Numbered from the stretch's first letter, positions 24,155 to 32,883 are shown. The stretch: 42,674 nucleotides of DNA from Nitrososphaerota archaeon (GCA_028866655.1 JAGWHQ010000013.1:1-42674), one strand, 5' to 3'. Notes: a model not told the origin generated them from the letters alone. Numbers and translations: made by a program.

Positions 24155-24859
24155 ATGTCAAATGAAAACGACGACTCTGACTTTCTTATCAAGGCTCAAG
24201 AACACATTGAAGTAATTAGTACAGAAGATGAAAGAATCAAGATAATTGGGGAAGAACTTGCAAATGATACCGGCCGAGCAATTTTTGGTAAGATATCTCA
24301 GGGGGTTTTAAGCACAAACGATCTGGCAAAATCACTAAATATTTCACTGCCCCTTGTCAACTGGCACATCAATCGTTTACTTGGTGTGGGATTGATAAAA
24401 GTAGAAAAAATTGAACTAAGCTCAAAAAATAAAAAAATGAAATATTACGGTCCTGTAAAAACAGCATTTGTAATTGTACCACCTGCAAATCCTACTGAAA
24501 ACCATGTCTCAAAAACAAAAAAAGAAGCCATATTTTTACAACTACGTAATTATCTAGCAAGCATTGCTGCATTTGTTATAATTGGTCCTCTTGTTTATTT
24601 CTTAGAACAAAATACTGCTGTAAATCCAGAACCCGTTCAAGTTGTACAAAAAGGCATTCTACATACAACTGCATCACTGAGAAGCAATGCATCTGTTGTA
24701 CCATTTGCAGCATCGAATGTGCAACCAAATCCGGTATCAACTATGGTATCTACAGATCCTGTCATGGTTGGAATTGCACTAGCTTGTGCAACTGCTGCAT
24801 TTTTTGCAGTGTTTTTTGGAATATACACATTTCACAAATTACGAAAAATAAAAAAATAA
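24155..24859 (+). CDS. Membrane-tethered winged-helix regulator
   Basis: The 234-residue protein begins with an ArsR-like winged helix (about 38-105: ILSTNDLAKSLNISLPLVNWHINRLLGVGLIKVEKI). A membrane helix follows at about 134-150, then an external loop of about 50 residues, then a second helix (about 205-227) with a basic cytoplasmic end. This resembles archaeal membrane-bound transcription regulators that couple an external signal to DNA binding. The SIMPL-domain gene lies 135 bases downstream in the same direction. The signal is unknown. Confidence 0.8.
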   Translation: MSNENDDSDFLIKAQEHIEVISTEDERIKIIGEELANDTGRAIFGKISQGVLSTNDLAKSLNISLPLVNWHINRLLGVGLIKVEKIELSSKNKKMKYYGPVKTAFVIVPPANPTENHVSKTKKEAIFLQLRNYLASIAAFVIIGPLVYFLEQNTAVNPEPVQVVQKGILHTTASLRSNASVVPFAASNVQPNPVSTMVSTDPVMVGIALACATAAFFAVFFGIYTFHKLRKIKK

Positions 24860-24993
24860 TACAAAATCACACTTTGATAAAATTTTGATAAAAAATACAT
24901 TGTATTACTTACTATAATCTAATTTTTTAAAAAAAATTAAGTTAAAATGAAATTTAATCAAAGCCTATAAACTCTGCACGCATATGATGTTCA

Positions 24994-25776
24994 ATGACAA
25001 CCCAGAAAAAAACCATGCTTGCAACAATTGCTGTCATCTTGATTGTTTCAACTGCAATATTTGCAAGCTTGGAGATTTCTCAACAAGGGGCTTATGGACA
25101 ACAAGCGCCTGTAATACCTGCATCACGAGAAAGGACAGCATCTGTGACAGGTTCTGCAACTGCATCTATTGCACCGGACATGGTTACTGTTCAGTTTGGA
25201 GTTGACACTGAGTCAAAGACTGCTCAAGGTGCAATAAGCACAAACTCTCAAATGATGAATGCTGTGGTAAGTGCTGTTATGAACATTGGTGTGACCAAAG
25301 ATGAGATCAGTACAGCTGGATTTTCAATTTATCCAGTGTACAATGATACTATGCCTGATCTAACAACTGGTATACACAAGAGTGTTCTAACAGGTTATCA
25401 GGCTTCGAACACTTTGTATGTCAAAACAACTAATCTGTCACTTGCAGGAAGTATTGTTGATGCTGCAGTTGGTGCGGGAGCAAATAGGGTGGATAATATA
25501 GCATTCTCACTCTCTCCTGACAAACAACAAAGCATGCAAGATAGTTTGTTAGGGCAGGCTGTTTTGAATGCCCAGTCAAGGGCACAAAAAGTGCTTGATC
25601 CTCTAGGCCAAAAGATAATCGGCGTAAAAATGGTAAACTTGTCAGAGTTTAACCCTGCACCGTCTCCAATGTATTACGGTGCAATGTCTATGTCTGACAA
25701 AGCGACACCAGTATTTACTGCAAACCAACAAGTAACAACTACTGTGGATGTAACCTTCTTAATTGGAGACAAGTAG
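24994..25776 (+). CDS. Secreted SIMPL-domain (DUF541) protein
   Basis: This 260-residue protein has an N-terminal signal peptide (about 1-35, then QQAPVIPASRERT) and a SIMPL domain. The signature is VTGSATASIAPDMVTVQFGV at about 50-69, then SKTAQGAISTNSQMMNAVVSAV, and later YQASNTLYVKTTNL. The family is found in membranes and outside the cell of bacteria and archaea; its molecular role is not settled, although some members act in antibiotic or oxidative stress. ATG 24984 gives another frame, so 24994 is used. Confidence 0.8.
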   Translation: MTTQKKTMLATIAVILIVSTAIFASLEISQQGAYGQQAPVIPASRERTASVTGSATASIAPDMVTVQFGVDTESKTAQGAISTNSQMMNAVVSAVMNIGVTKDEISTAGFSIYPVYNDTMPDLTTGIHKSVLTGYQASNTLYVKTTNLSLAGSIVDAAVGAGANRVDNIAFSLSPDKQQSMQDSLLGQAVLNAQSRAQKVLDPLGQKIIGVKMVNLSEFNPAPSPMYYGAMSMSDKATPVFTANQQVTTTVDVTFLIGDK

Positions 25777-25945
25777 TTTTACATTTTTTCATTTTTTGAA
25801 TACGCTTGATACTGTGATAGTAAAATCAATGTCCTGTACTTGCTATGACCAGTATTTTTGAAAATCATACTGTATCTCCTTAATTACACATTTCAAAATC
25901 TTTGTCTCCCAAAATCTCATATATCATGAACGCGATATATGATAG

Positions 25946-26176
25946 TTGGAAACCGCATATGTTATGATCAACTGCGAAATGGGTGCGGAGGGGACAATCG
26001 TAGAGGGTGTGAAGTCAATCGACTCTGTAAAGGAAGTATCAGGTGTGTTTGGTAACTATGATATCATAGTGAAATTAGAGTGTCCAAACATTGATGAGAT
26101 ACGTGAGACAATAGCTACAAAGATACGTTTGCTATCAAAGGTACGGTGTACCACAACGCTGATGTGCGCTAACTAG
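25946..26176 (+). CDS. Stand-alone Lrp/AsnC ligand-binding (RAM) domain protein
   Basis: The 76-residue protein is a lone RAM/Dabb-like ferredoxin fold: AYVMINCEMGAEGTIVEGVKSIDSVKEVSGVFGNYDIIVKLEC, then a helix and a final strand. The FGNYDIIV motif is typical of the Lrp C-terminal effector domain. Without an HTH it cannot bind DNA itself, so it may sense amino acids or pair with full-length Lrp proteins. It starts with TTG. Confidence 0.85.
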   Translation: METAYVMINCEMGAEGTIVEGVKSIDSVKEVSGVFGNYDIIVKLECPNIDEIRETIATKIRLLSKVRCTTTLMCAN

Positions 26177-26266
26177 ACCCGATGTAAAAATTCGTATCTG
26201 CCCCTTTATTGTAAAAATTGTTGAATTAAAAAATGTCTTTTAACCTGTAGCACGTATTATTGTACG

Positions 26267-27217
26267 ATGGAGATAATGGGTAGGGGTTTCACACAATTAA
26301 TTCAAGAGATGCCTTGTTATTTTCACATATTTGGTAAATTTGCAGGTTATAGAATACTTCACCGTAAGAGTCCACTGTATGGCTCTGCTGATATAATTAA
26401 CGTGTGTAACCTACACTGTACACATTGCTACTGGTGGCTCAATAGAAAAGAGAATGAAGAGCTCACAGTTGATCAATGGCAACAAGTAATTGATGAGAAA
26501 TTCAAGAAAAAACATGTTTTTATCATAACTCTTGTTGGCGGTGAACCGACTCTACGTCCTGATGTCATTGATCTATTTGTAAAACAATTTCCAAAAAGAA
26601 TCTGTATTGTATCAAATGGAACCATACCTCTGAAAAAAATTCCCAATCTTTACTTTTACTGGATTTCGATAGATGGTACTAAGGAGATACATGACAAAAT
26701 TCGTGGTCCTGGATCATATGATAAAACTAGGAAGAATGTACTTGATTATGTGAGAAATAATGGAGAAAAAGCATGGAAGGATGTTTGGATAACAATGACA
26801 ATCAATTCACTAAACTACAAGACTGTAAAAGATGTGGCAGAAGAATGGCATGATCACACTAATAAGATTGGATTTCAGTTTCATACTCCATTTGCAAAAA
26901 ATGATCCTCTCTTTCTACCGTTTGGTTCTAAACGAACTCAAGTGGTTGATGATATTATTGCGATGAGAGAAAAATTCGATGATGATTATATTATTAACCC
27001 TGACAGCCAGCTTGAACTGATGAAAAAAAACTGGGGTGGAAAAGGAACCACTCCAATTGACTGTCCTACTTGGGCAATTGTATCTGTTGATCACATGGGT
27101 AGAGAAAAAAAGCCATGTTGTATTGGTAGTGCTGAAAACTCTTCTATGAAACCAATATGTGAGGAATGTGGTCTTGGATGTTATTCTGTGCTTGTGGGAT
27201 ATGGAATGAAAGGTTAG
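26267..27217 (+). CDS. Radical SAM protein with C-terminal cysteine cluster
   Basis: The 316-residue protein carries the radical SAM motif CNLHCTHC (Cys47, Cys51, Cys54), VGGEPTLRPD and a YFYWISIDG strand. It ends in a Cys-rich tail (Cys266, Cys284, Cys285, Cys298, Cys301, Cys305) that may bind an auxiliary Fe-S cluster. Several archaeal radical SAM enzymes with such tails modify lipids or peptides, but no specific substrate can be read here. The next gene, on the opposite strand, encodes a membrane protein. Confidence 0.85.
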   Translation: MEIMGRGFTQLIQEMPCYFHIFGKFAGYRILHRKSPLYGSADIINVCNLHCTHCYWWLNRKENEELTVDQWQQVIDEKFKKKHVFIITLVGGEPTLRPDVIDLFVKQFPKRICIVSNGTIPLKKIPNLYFYWISIDGTKEIHDKIRGPGSYDKTRKNVLDYVRNNGEKAWKDVWITMTINSLNYKTVKDVAEEWHDHTNKIGFQFHTPFAKNDPLFLPFGSKRTQVVDDIIAMREKFDDDYIINPDSQLELMKKNWGGKGTTPIDCPTWAIVSVDHMGREKKPCCIGSAENSSMKPICEECGLGCYSVLVGYGMKG

Positions 27218-27219
27218 CA

Positions 27220-27474
27220 CTAAACTGGATTTATTTTCCTTCGATCAATGAAGAAAACTATCGTACCTATTACAACCACTATGATTCCAAATTGACTAAT
27301 GGTAGATAATTGGTTGCTAATGGATAACATGTGGTAATTTGCATCAGCGATATCACTTGAATTCGCTGGATTGATGGTAGGAATCAAATCAAGAACAATT
27401 TGGGACATGAAATGTCCTATTAAGAACATCGCTATTCCTGCCAACAAAATTCCTATGCCTCTACTGATCTTCAT
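27220..27474 (-). CDS. Small two-helix membrane protein
   Basis: The 84-residue protein has membrane helices at about 7-30 and 58-76, a polar loop between them and a basic C-terminus (FIDRRKINPV). It overlaps the end of the upstream surface-protein gene by 4 bases, so it is the second gene of that operon. It may help export or anchor the surface protein; this is inference. Confidence 0.7.
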   Translation of the reverse strand: MKISRGIGILLAGIAMFLIGHFMSQIVLDLIPTINPANSSDIADANYHMLSISNQLSTISQFGIIVVVIGTIVFFIDRRKINPV

Positions 27475-28841
27475 ATTTTTGAAAGTCTTGGAAACATGAT
27501 TGCTAATGAAAATACCATTATGGCTACAATCATAGCTCCTGTGGGAAATTCTGGCACTATGTGAGGTTGCGATACCACTCCAGAAATCTCTGAATCTGAA
27601 AAGCTATTTCCATTTAGATTTTCAAATCCTATGGTAATAGGACCTGTATAGTTTGTTGGAAAATTAACCTCTTCTGTATTTGGATTGCTATTGCTGTTGG
27701 TTGTACCACTATGGTGGTATAGCAAGCCATTCTTACCCTCTATGATTGAAAAATCATAATCTATCGAATTTACTGTCTTGTTTACTAAATATGGATCAAG
27801 AATTTGAAAACTAAACTTTGTTGTTTGACCTGCAATAATTTTTGGTGGATCCCAGCTAAGACTGATCTTGTACTGAGCATTTCTTGTGTATTGGATTATT
27901 GGAAATGCTGTTTGATTACTTGGAGATAAAGTAAAGTCCATCTCTGGCTTGGATGAGTTTTGTTGTGCGGCAATTGTGTTTACTTCTTGTTTGTACAATA
28001 TCAGGTGTATGATTCTCTGATCGTCTGAAGAGTAATCATCTATGCTTACTGCATTGTCTGGCAATGCAACGCCGTTCACATGTGCATCATACTTTGTAAC
28101 TATGAAACTAGAAAATGTTCTTGGGATCTTTAACTCTTGGTGTACTACTGTTACTTGCTTTAGGTTATCTTGATTCCAGTCAAATGGCATGGAAAAACTC
28201 ATTTTCTTATTGTTAGAATCATATTGAAAATTCCCAATTTGGTCATAATATGCAATGATTGTAATTGTCTGTTTTCCATCGTCTTTGTCGGTTATGGGGT
28301 ATTCATTGGTTATTGGAATGGATATTGCGGCATCGTATGTTTTGCTTACTTGATTGCCATAAGAGCCCATTGTGAGTACATTTATCTTGAATTTGTACAA
28401 TCCGCCTGATGCGAAAACTGGGCCTTTTATCTGATAGCTTCCACCGTGACCTAAAAGGCCTGGAAGTATTCCTCCTTCCTCATTTATTGAAATTTTATTT
28501 GAGGAATTGTCTGGTGCTACATCGAACAGAAAATTTCCACTATCACTCATGAATACGTGGCCAAAAAGTGCTTGGTCATTTTTAAATGCCGATACTGCAA
28601 GTGTCACCTGAGGTATTGGTTCCTGGGTTGACGCATCTTGTAAAATGAAGTTTATCTGAGTACCTACATGATTATTGTCGATCAAAAATGGTGCCGAATT
28701 TATTGATAGGGTGACATTTTTGTTTCCAATCATCTCCGGTGGTAATATCTCGCTTGCAAGACCGTCCCCATGTGCTGACATGAAAACAAAACTTGGGAGT
28801 AATGCACATGAAACTATGATTATAATTGCAAGTCTTGCCAA
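27471..28841 (-). CDS. Secreted PEFG-CTERM-type surface protein
   Basis: The 456-residue protein has a signal peptide (about 1-24), several beta-rich Ig-like regions (for example ITISIPITNEYP and KISLSWDPPKIIAGQTTKFSF) and many Asn-x-Ser/Thr sites. It ends with HIVPEFPTGAMIVAIM, a PEFP form of the sorting signal. It starts with TTG: a TATTTATTTAG box about 28 bases upstream supports a leaderless mRNA. It leads a two-gene operon with a small membrane protein. Confidence 0.78.
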   Translation of the reverse strand: MARLAIIIIVSCALLPSFVFMSAHGDGLASEILPPEMIGNKNVTLSINSAPFLIDNNHVGTQINFILQDASTQEPIPQVTLAVSAFKNDQALFGHVFMSDSGNFLFDVAPDNSSNKISINEEGGILPGLLGHGGSYQIKGPVFASGGLYKFKINVLTMGSYGNQVSKTYDAAISIPITNEYPITDKDDGKQTITIIAYYDQIGNFQYDSNNKKMSFSMPFDWNQDNLKQVTVVHQELKIPRTFSSFIVTKYDAHVNGVALPDNAVSIDDYSSDDQRIIHLILYKQEVNTIAAQQNSSKPEMDFTLSPSNQTAFPIIQYTRNAQYKISLSWDPPKIIAGQTTKFSFQILDPYLVNKTVNSIDYDFSIIEGKNGLLYHHSGTTNSNSNPNTEEVNFPTNYTGPITIGFENLNGNSFSDSEISGVVSQPHIVPEFPTGAMIVAIMVFSLAIMFPRLSKI

Positions 28842-28959
28842 TTTATAGAATCTTATCTTGTGACTCTAAATAAATAGTAGGCATCTTCTCATCTGATCGC
28901 ATTAACTATATTCTTACATGTTGTGAGACACACGTATCAAAATCTAGTTTTTTGTTGCT

Positions 28960-29457
28960 CTATAGGTTTGAGAATGTGTCCGCAAAACTATATGCAGTTC
29001 TCTCAAGCAATATTGGATTGTATTTTTCTATAATTTCATGTACCATGTCTATGTTTTTCAAAAAATACATTTTCTTTAGTTCTATGATCTTGATCTCTAC
29101 TATTTTATCATCTACAAGTCTTGTAAGAAATGTAGAAACAGTGGAGGGAGCTTTCTTTACCTTCTGAACTATTTCGCTAAATAACAGTGGTTTGCCTTCT
29201 AGTAATGATAACAGGATGTATCTTTGGGTATCTCGTCTAAGACTTGTTATCAATACTGATTCTTCTTCTGTGACAAAGAGTGGGTAGAATCTAGTCTCTC
29301 CTGATTTTCTGTCTATCTTTACACTTCCGTTTTCCTCTAATTTTCTTGTATGGTAACTTAATACTCCATTTTTTAATCCCGTCTCTCTCATTATTTCTCT
29401 GAATTTTATTCCTGGGTTTTTTTCAATGATGCTAATGATCTCTGCTTCTCTATTCAT
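28960..29457 (-). CDS. Winged-helix transcription regulator with two HTH units
   Basis: The 165-residue protein contains two winged-helix units: GIKFREIMRETGLKNGVLSYHTRKLEENGSVKI (about 15-48) with a following wing, and PLLFSEIVQKVKKAPSTVSTFLTRLVDDKIVEI (about 89-125). Tandem wHTH units of this kind are known from archaeal ArsR/MarR-like regulators. It lies 2 bases after the membrane-protein gene at 29460 on the same strand, so the two form an operon. The ligand is unknown. Confidence 0.8.
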   Translation of the reverse strand: MNREAEIISIIEKNPGIKFREIMRETGLKNGVLSYHTRKLEENGSVKIDRKSGETRFYPLFVTEEESVLITSLRRDTQRYILLSLLEGKPLLFSEIVQKVKKAPSTVSTFLTRLVDDKIVEIKIIELKKMYFLKNIDMVHEIIEKYNPILLERTAYSFADTFSNL

Positions 29458-29459
29458 GA

Positions 29460-29852
29460 CTAATCCTTCCTAAATACACTGAGTGCAAACATTCCTAATG
29501 TTGACAATTCAAAGAAATGCCCAATTTCTCCTGCTGGGAATGGGCCCAAATAATATGTGTACTGCCATGCTGCATCAACAAGTGATAATGCTTCAGCTAT
29601 GACAAATAACGAAAATGCCAGCATTGTAAAAAATAGTCTTTTTGTCTTGACTCTAGAGTATGCTATTGCTGATACTATACTCAAGAAAACCGCCAAGCCA
29701 ATGCCAAATAGGTGGATCAATATGTGAAAGATCTGAAATTCATGGAAAATATGCGGTAAAATTACGGGTATTGCCAAAATCCCTATGATTGCAAACATTA
29801 TCACAGTCAGCAAATTAGATCTGTTTTCTATAATGTTGCTATACGTGGACAT
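29460..29852 (-). CDS. Four-helix membrane protein, co-operonic with wHTH regulator
   Basis: This 130-residue protein has about four membrane helices (around 13-32, 40-62, 71-92, 107-125). The loop between helices 3 and 4 is short and aromatic (QYTYYLGPF). No catalytic motif is seen. A GTTTAAAT box about 28 bases upstream of the ATG suggests a leaderless mRNA, and the wHTH gene follows at once. It may act as the sensor or target of that regulator. Confidence 0.68.
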   Translation of the reverse strand: MSTYSNIIENRSNLLTVIMFAIIGILAIPVILPHIFHEFQIFHILIHLFGIGLAVFLSIVSAIAYSRVKTKRLFFTMLAFSLFVIAEALSLVDAAWQYTYYLGPFPAGEIGHFFELSTLGMFALSVFRKD

Positions 29853-30149
29853 GGCACATAATGGTCAAAAATTGAATTTAAACGAACTGGTACAATCTCC
29901 GAATAGTCAACTTGCTTTATGAATAATTATGATAATAGATAGTATATTCGTTGAATGTAATAATTCACTTATTTTATCAAACACACGGTGGCAACATCGT
30001 GCAAGTTTTGGACTTGGTTTTTATCACGTTTTTACAAAAATGAGGTTTCAAATGTTTAATGCCTGATAATTGATATGTGGAAATTTTTAAATTTGGAATT
30101 CGTCTGATGTACTAGAAAGATTTTAAATGACATTGTTTTTCACTTTGGT

Positions 30150-31076
30150 GTGGGCAATAAACTAGTTGCAGCATTACTAACCTTGATTATTGTGTCTGGT
30201 TTGATATGTCCATATCCTGCATTTGCTCATAATTTTGGTGCAGACGAAAATGCCTCATGGCTTGCTAAAATTGCAGAGATCAAAACCGAAATGGGTTTGG
30301 TTGCAAAACATGTTGGAAATACGAGTGTAATTAATTACTATTCCAATGCATTAGGTATGTACTGGAATGCAAATGACACTCTAAAAATGGGAGACATGAA
30401 CACTACATTGCAAACTGAAATTCCAACTGCAATAAATACAACCATATCTGACGCACAGGCTGGAAACCAAGTATCTGTATCTACTGATGTTTTAAAGCTC
30501 AATACCTATCTTGACGAGTCAGTATCAGAAAGAGTCGACAAAAATAGTATTGACAATTCAACTATGCGTGCTTTGGCTGTTGCATATGTATTACAAGACG
30601 CCTTGGGAAAATATGGCAATGCATTAAATTCAAAAATTGATCTAAATGACATGTCTGAAATGAACATGTCTGGAGGAAGTAGCATGTCTGGTATGTCTGA
30701 TATGTCGTCAATGTCAAGTACTATTGTAGATCAAAATGCATATGAAAATTCGATAGGCCTTGCAACTACAGCACAAAATATGTTCACTGATCTTGCTGCA
30801 AATAACACAGACAAATCTGATGCAAATACGAAAATATCAACTGCGTTTGCAAAATTAATACAGGATCTTGATGCCAAATCTGATGCAAACACCATAATGG
30901 TAGATTCTCATGTAAAACTTCATCCTGTTCTAATAACTGCTTATAACATACAGGAAGTCAGTGAAGCAAACACTGGGGTGTCTGCAGTGCCTGAATTTCC
31001 ATTACCTGCACTTTTGATTGTGATTTCAATTACAGGTGTAGTTGTAGCGACTAGATTCAGACCCTTGGGATTTTAA
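30150..31076 (+). CDS. PEFG-CTERM-type surface protein with Met-rich motif
   Basis: The 308-residue protein starts with GTG; a TTTTAAAT box about 26 bases upstream supports that. It has a signal peptide (about 1-26), a helical domain, a Met/Ser/Gly-rich segment (NMSGGSSMSGMSDMSSMSS, about residues 170-190) and the C-terminal VPEFPLPALL sorting signal. Met-rich segments often bind Cu(I), and ammonia oxidisers depend on copper, so metal binding is plausible but unproven. The His residues in the first 60 positions (AHNFGAD, KHVG) would suit it. Confidence 0.75.
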   Translation: MGNKLVAALLTLIIVSGLICPYPAFAHNFGADENASWLAKIAEIKTEMGLVAKHVGNTSVINYYSNALGMYWNANDTLKMGDMNTTLQTEIPTAINTTISDAQAGNQVSVSTDVLKLNTYLDESVSERVDKNSIDNSTMRALAVAYVLQDALGKYGNALNSKIDLNDMSEMNMSGGSSMSGMSDMSSMSSTIVDQNAYENSIGLATTAQNMFTDLAANNTDKSDANTKISTAFAKLIQDLDAKSDANTIMVDSHVKLHPVLITAYNIQEVSEANTGVSAVPEFPLPALLIVISITGVVVATRFRPLGF

Positions 31077-31197
31077 ATCTGTAAAATTCTGTTATTTTGA
31101 TATCTCTTACATAAAAACAACTGTGACTAGGTTTTGTCAATCCCAGTCTATTTTATTTGGATTGATGTGTATCTTCATAACAAGGTAGATTGGAAAT

Positions 31198-31506
31198 TTG
31201 AAATGCAAAGGAGTTTGCTATAGGTTTGCAGTAAAAAAGCCACTAGGCGGATATAGATTTGCAGCCGGACAACGTCCTTGTTCTATATGCGGAATATTTG
31301 TAGACTCGTTATCAGTTGGAATCAGATGTCCTTGTTGTAATAACAAACTACGATTAAATTCTAGAAATACCAAGTCCAGGAAAAATAGATTTAATCTGAG
31401 TAATTATACAATCACAGAAAAGGCAGGTAACTTGATGAAATCTATTCATGGTGTTATGCCTGAATCGGATCAAGTGATAACAGCTAAACTAGTTTTAAAT
31501 AAGTAA
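31198..31506 (+). CDS. Thaumarchaeal zinc-ribbon protein
   Basis: The 102-residue protein has the pattern CKGVC near the N-terminus, then CSIC and CPCC (Cys28, Cys31, Cys45, Cys47, Cys48 approximately), with a basic segment (RNTKSRKNRF) after it. Related short proteins (CKGxCxR...GQ.xC..C..F...WCPCC) are widespread in thaumarchaea. They likely bind zinc and nucleic acid. It starts with TTG and opens the accessory region that contains transposase remnants. Confidence 0.65.
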   Translation: MKCKGVCYRFAVKKPLGGYRFAAGQRPCSICGIFVDSLSVGIRCPCCNNKLRLNSRNTKSRKNRFNLSNYTITEKAGNLMKSIHGVMPESDQVITAKLVLNK

Positions 31507-31515
31507 AGAGAGTAT

Positions 31516-32262
31516 TTGGAGTTGATAAACATGAATACCAAAGATTTGCGTGAAAAAGAGGAAAAGCCGGGAAATGAGAAAGAAGTTAAAGTAGATGATA
31601 AAATGGTCCAAATAATAATTGATAGCTCATCTGATGTATCCCTTGATGATTTTCAGATAAACGACAAGAAAGTATTGTCATTGTTAAATCAAGACAGTGA
31701 TGTCAATGATAATCAGTATACATTCAATGGACTTGTACGAAAATTAGGAATCCATCAACAAAGCTTGGCAAGATCCTTGCATAGGCTAGAGAGTGCAGGA
31801 CTTGTAAAGAAAACAGATTATGGTTACAAGATTACAAACAATCTTGATTTGGTACTTGCAAAAAAGTCTCGAATTGATCTTGAAAATCTTTCCAAGACAA
31901 TTTCACCACAGTATGCTCAATTTGAACAGATAATCCAGCTCTATATCCCAACCACTGTCAAAGTTGAAGATATTGTAGCCAAATTGCTTGGCAAGTGGTT
32001 TGGTACTCTTAGGTGGATTGGCATAGTTGAGGGAGATGGAGGATGCGTATTACAGTGGACAAGTGATGACAAGTATCATGTAAATCTCAAACTAGTCACA
32101 AGATACGCAGTTGTAGAAAGTGATGCGGTGGGAGCAAAAGACAAGTCAGAAGCCACTATAAATGCACACCGAATACTTGAACATATCACCAAATTGCTCA
32201 AAGAGAACCAGGTACAGCGTGATGCAAAAAGTCAGTATAGCTCTTTTGACATGTATAATTGA
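31516..32262 (+). CDS. Winged-helix regulator with C-terminal ligand-like domain
   Basis: The 248-residue protein has a polar tail at the N-terminus and a wHTH at about 75-115 (FNGLVRKLGIHQQSLARSLHRLESAGLVKKTDYG). The C-terminal domain (about 140-240) contains RWIGIVEGDGGCVLQWTSDD and a beta-rich core followed by a helix, resembling a sensor domain. The annotated TTG start is at 31516; the ATG at 31531 would remove five residues. It follows the zinc-ribbon gene by 9 bases and probably shares its transcript. Confidence 0.72.
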   Translation: MELINMNTKDLREKEEKPGNEKEVKVDDKMVQIIIDSSSDVSLDDFQINDKKVLSLLNQDSDVNDNQYTFNGLVRKLGIHQQSLARSLHRLESAGLVKKTDYGYKITNNLDLVLAKKSRIDLENLSKTISPQYAQFEQIIQLYIPTTVKVEDIVAKLLGKWFGTLRWIGIVEGDGGCVLQWTSDDKYHVNLKLVTRYAVVESDAVGAKDKSEATINAHRILEHITKLLKENQVQRDAKSQYSSFDMYN

Positions 32263-32294
32263 AAAGTTCATTTTGCTTCCTTTGGAATTTCTGA

Positions 32295-32422
32295 ACAGAC
32301 TTGAGAGCGCCTTATCTCAGACTGCATATGGGATTAGATGGTAAGACTCCTGCGGAAAAGTGTGGAATTAAGATTTTGAAGGAAATAACAAATGGATAAC
32401 CTTAATTCAAAATTCTATGATA
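32295..32422 (+). pseudogene. Decayed transposase C-terminus (copy A)
   Basis: A short reading frame ending at 32399 carries RLHMGLDGKTPAEKCGI (32319-32369), the C-terminal hallmark of DDE transposases (H-x-L-x-GKTPAExxGI). In another frame the next bases encode GNNKWITLIQNS (32381-32416). That is the expected continuation, so a frameshift lies between them. The start codon of the next gene falls inside this remnant. Read by eye; the family is probably IS6-like. Confidence 0.5.
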
Positions 32423-32745
32423 CAAAAATATATAACGAAAATCAAATAGTGCGGTACATGCAATCGCTAAACCCAGAGCAGAGGATTGCATTTACATCTT
32501 GCATTGAAGTGGTGCTAATGAGAAGTGGAAATACCCGCCATAATGCAGTTTTGGCTAAACTTGGAGCATATTACAACTGCGGAGGCTTGCAACTTCTTGA
32601 GAATATAGAACATTTGGAATATGTATTGAAGGAAGTATACTGTGATGAGTATGATTCTATTTTGGATAATATCCGTTCTGAAACTGATCAGTTAGATGGC
32701 TTGGATGAATTCAAAGCCCGTTTTTTCAAAATTATGAAAAGCTAG
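32392..32745 (+). CDS. Helical protein of unknown function, inside a transposon-derived module
   Basis: The 117-residue protein is helical with three cysteines (TSCIEV, YNCGG, VYCDE). Its first codons (MDNLNSKF) overlap the tail of a decayed transposase in another frame, so the true start could be ATG 32458 (MQSLNPEQ), giving 95 residues. It lies between transposase copy A and a conserved 53-base element, in the same relative place as the following gene. No family is recognised. Confidence 0.5.
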   Translation: MDNLNSKFYDTKIYNENQIVRYMQSLNPEQRIAFTSCIEVVLMRSGNTRHNAVLAKLGAYYNCGGLQLLENIEHLEYVLKEVYCDEYDSILDNIRSETDQLDGLDEFKARFFKIMKS

Positions 32746-32756
32746 TTTAGGTTTGT

Positions 32757-32809
32757 CATAACCGACGAAAATTTACAGAAAGAATTTCCAACGGAGACTT
32801 TACAGAACC
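32757..32809 (+). repeat. 53-bp element, copy A
   Basis: From CATAACCGACG to ACTTTACAGAACC. It aligns without gaps to 33263-33315 with 39 of 53 identical bases, ending in the shared core ACTTTACAGAACC. That end resembles an insertion-sequence terminal repeat (reverse complement GGTTCTGTAAAGT). One copy follows each of the two small genes. Confidence 0.6.
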
Positions 32810-32823
32810 AAACGGTGAGAGAT

Positions 32824-32877
32824 GTTAATGGGGAAAACAAGTGGATAACTTTAATTCAGAATGCAAGTAAAAATTAA
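32824..32877 (+). pseudogene. Decayed transposase C-terminus (copy B)
   Basis: The frame encodes NGENKWITLIQNASKN and a stop at 32877, matching copy A (GNNKWITLIQNS). Only the extreme C-terminus is recognisable; the KTPAE motif is absent. The next gene starts 6 bases after this stop. DNA around it is nearly collinear with copy A (GGAAATAACAAATGGATAACC against GGGGAAAACAAGTGGATAACT). Confidence 0.5.
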
Positions 32878-32883
32878 GAGAAG

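Noticed and set aside
29853-30149. Intergenic stretch before the Met-rich gene searched for tRNA or small RNA
   Set aside because: AT-rich, with promoters for both flanking genes; no cloverleaf, hairpin with T-run, or C/D box pair could be supported.
31130-31140. GGTTTTGTCAA as a left end matching the ACTTTACAGAACC right ends
   Set aside because: Only about 9 of 11 bases agree with GGTTCTGTAAA and no transposase N-terminus follows, so I cannot claim an intact element.
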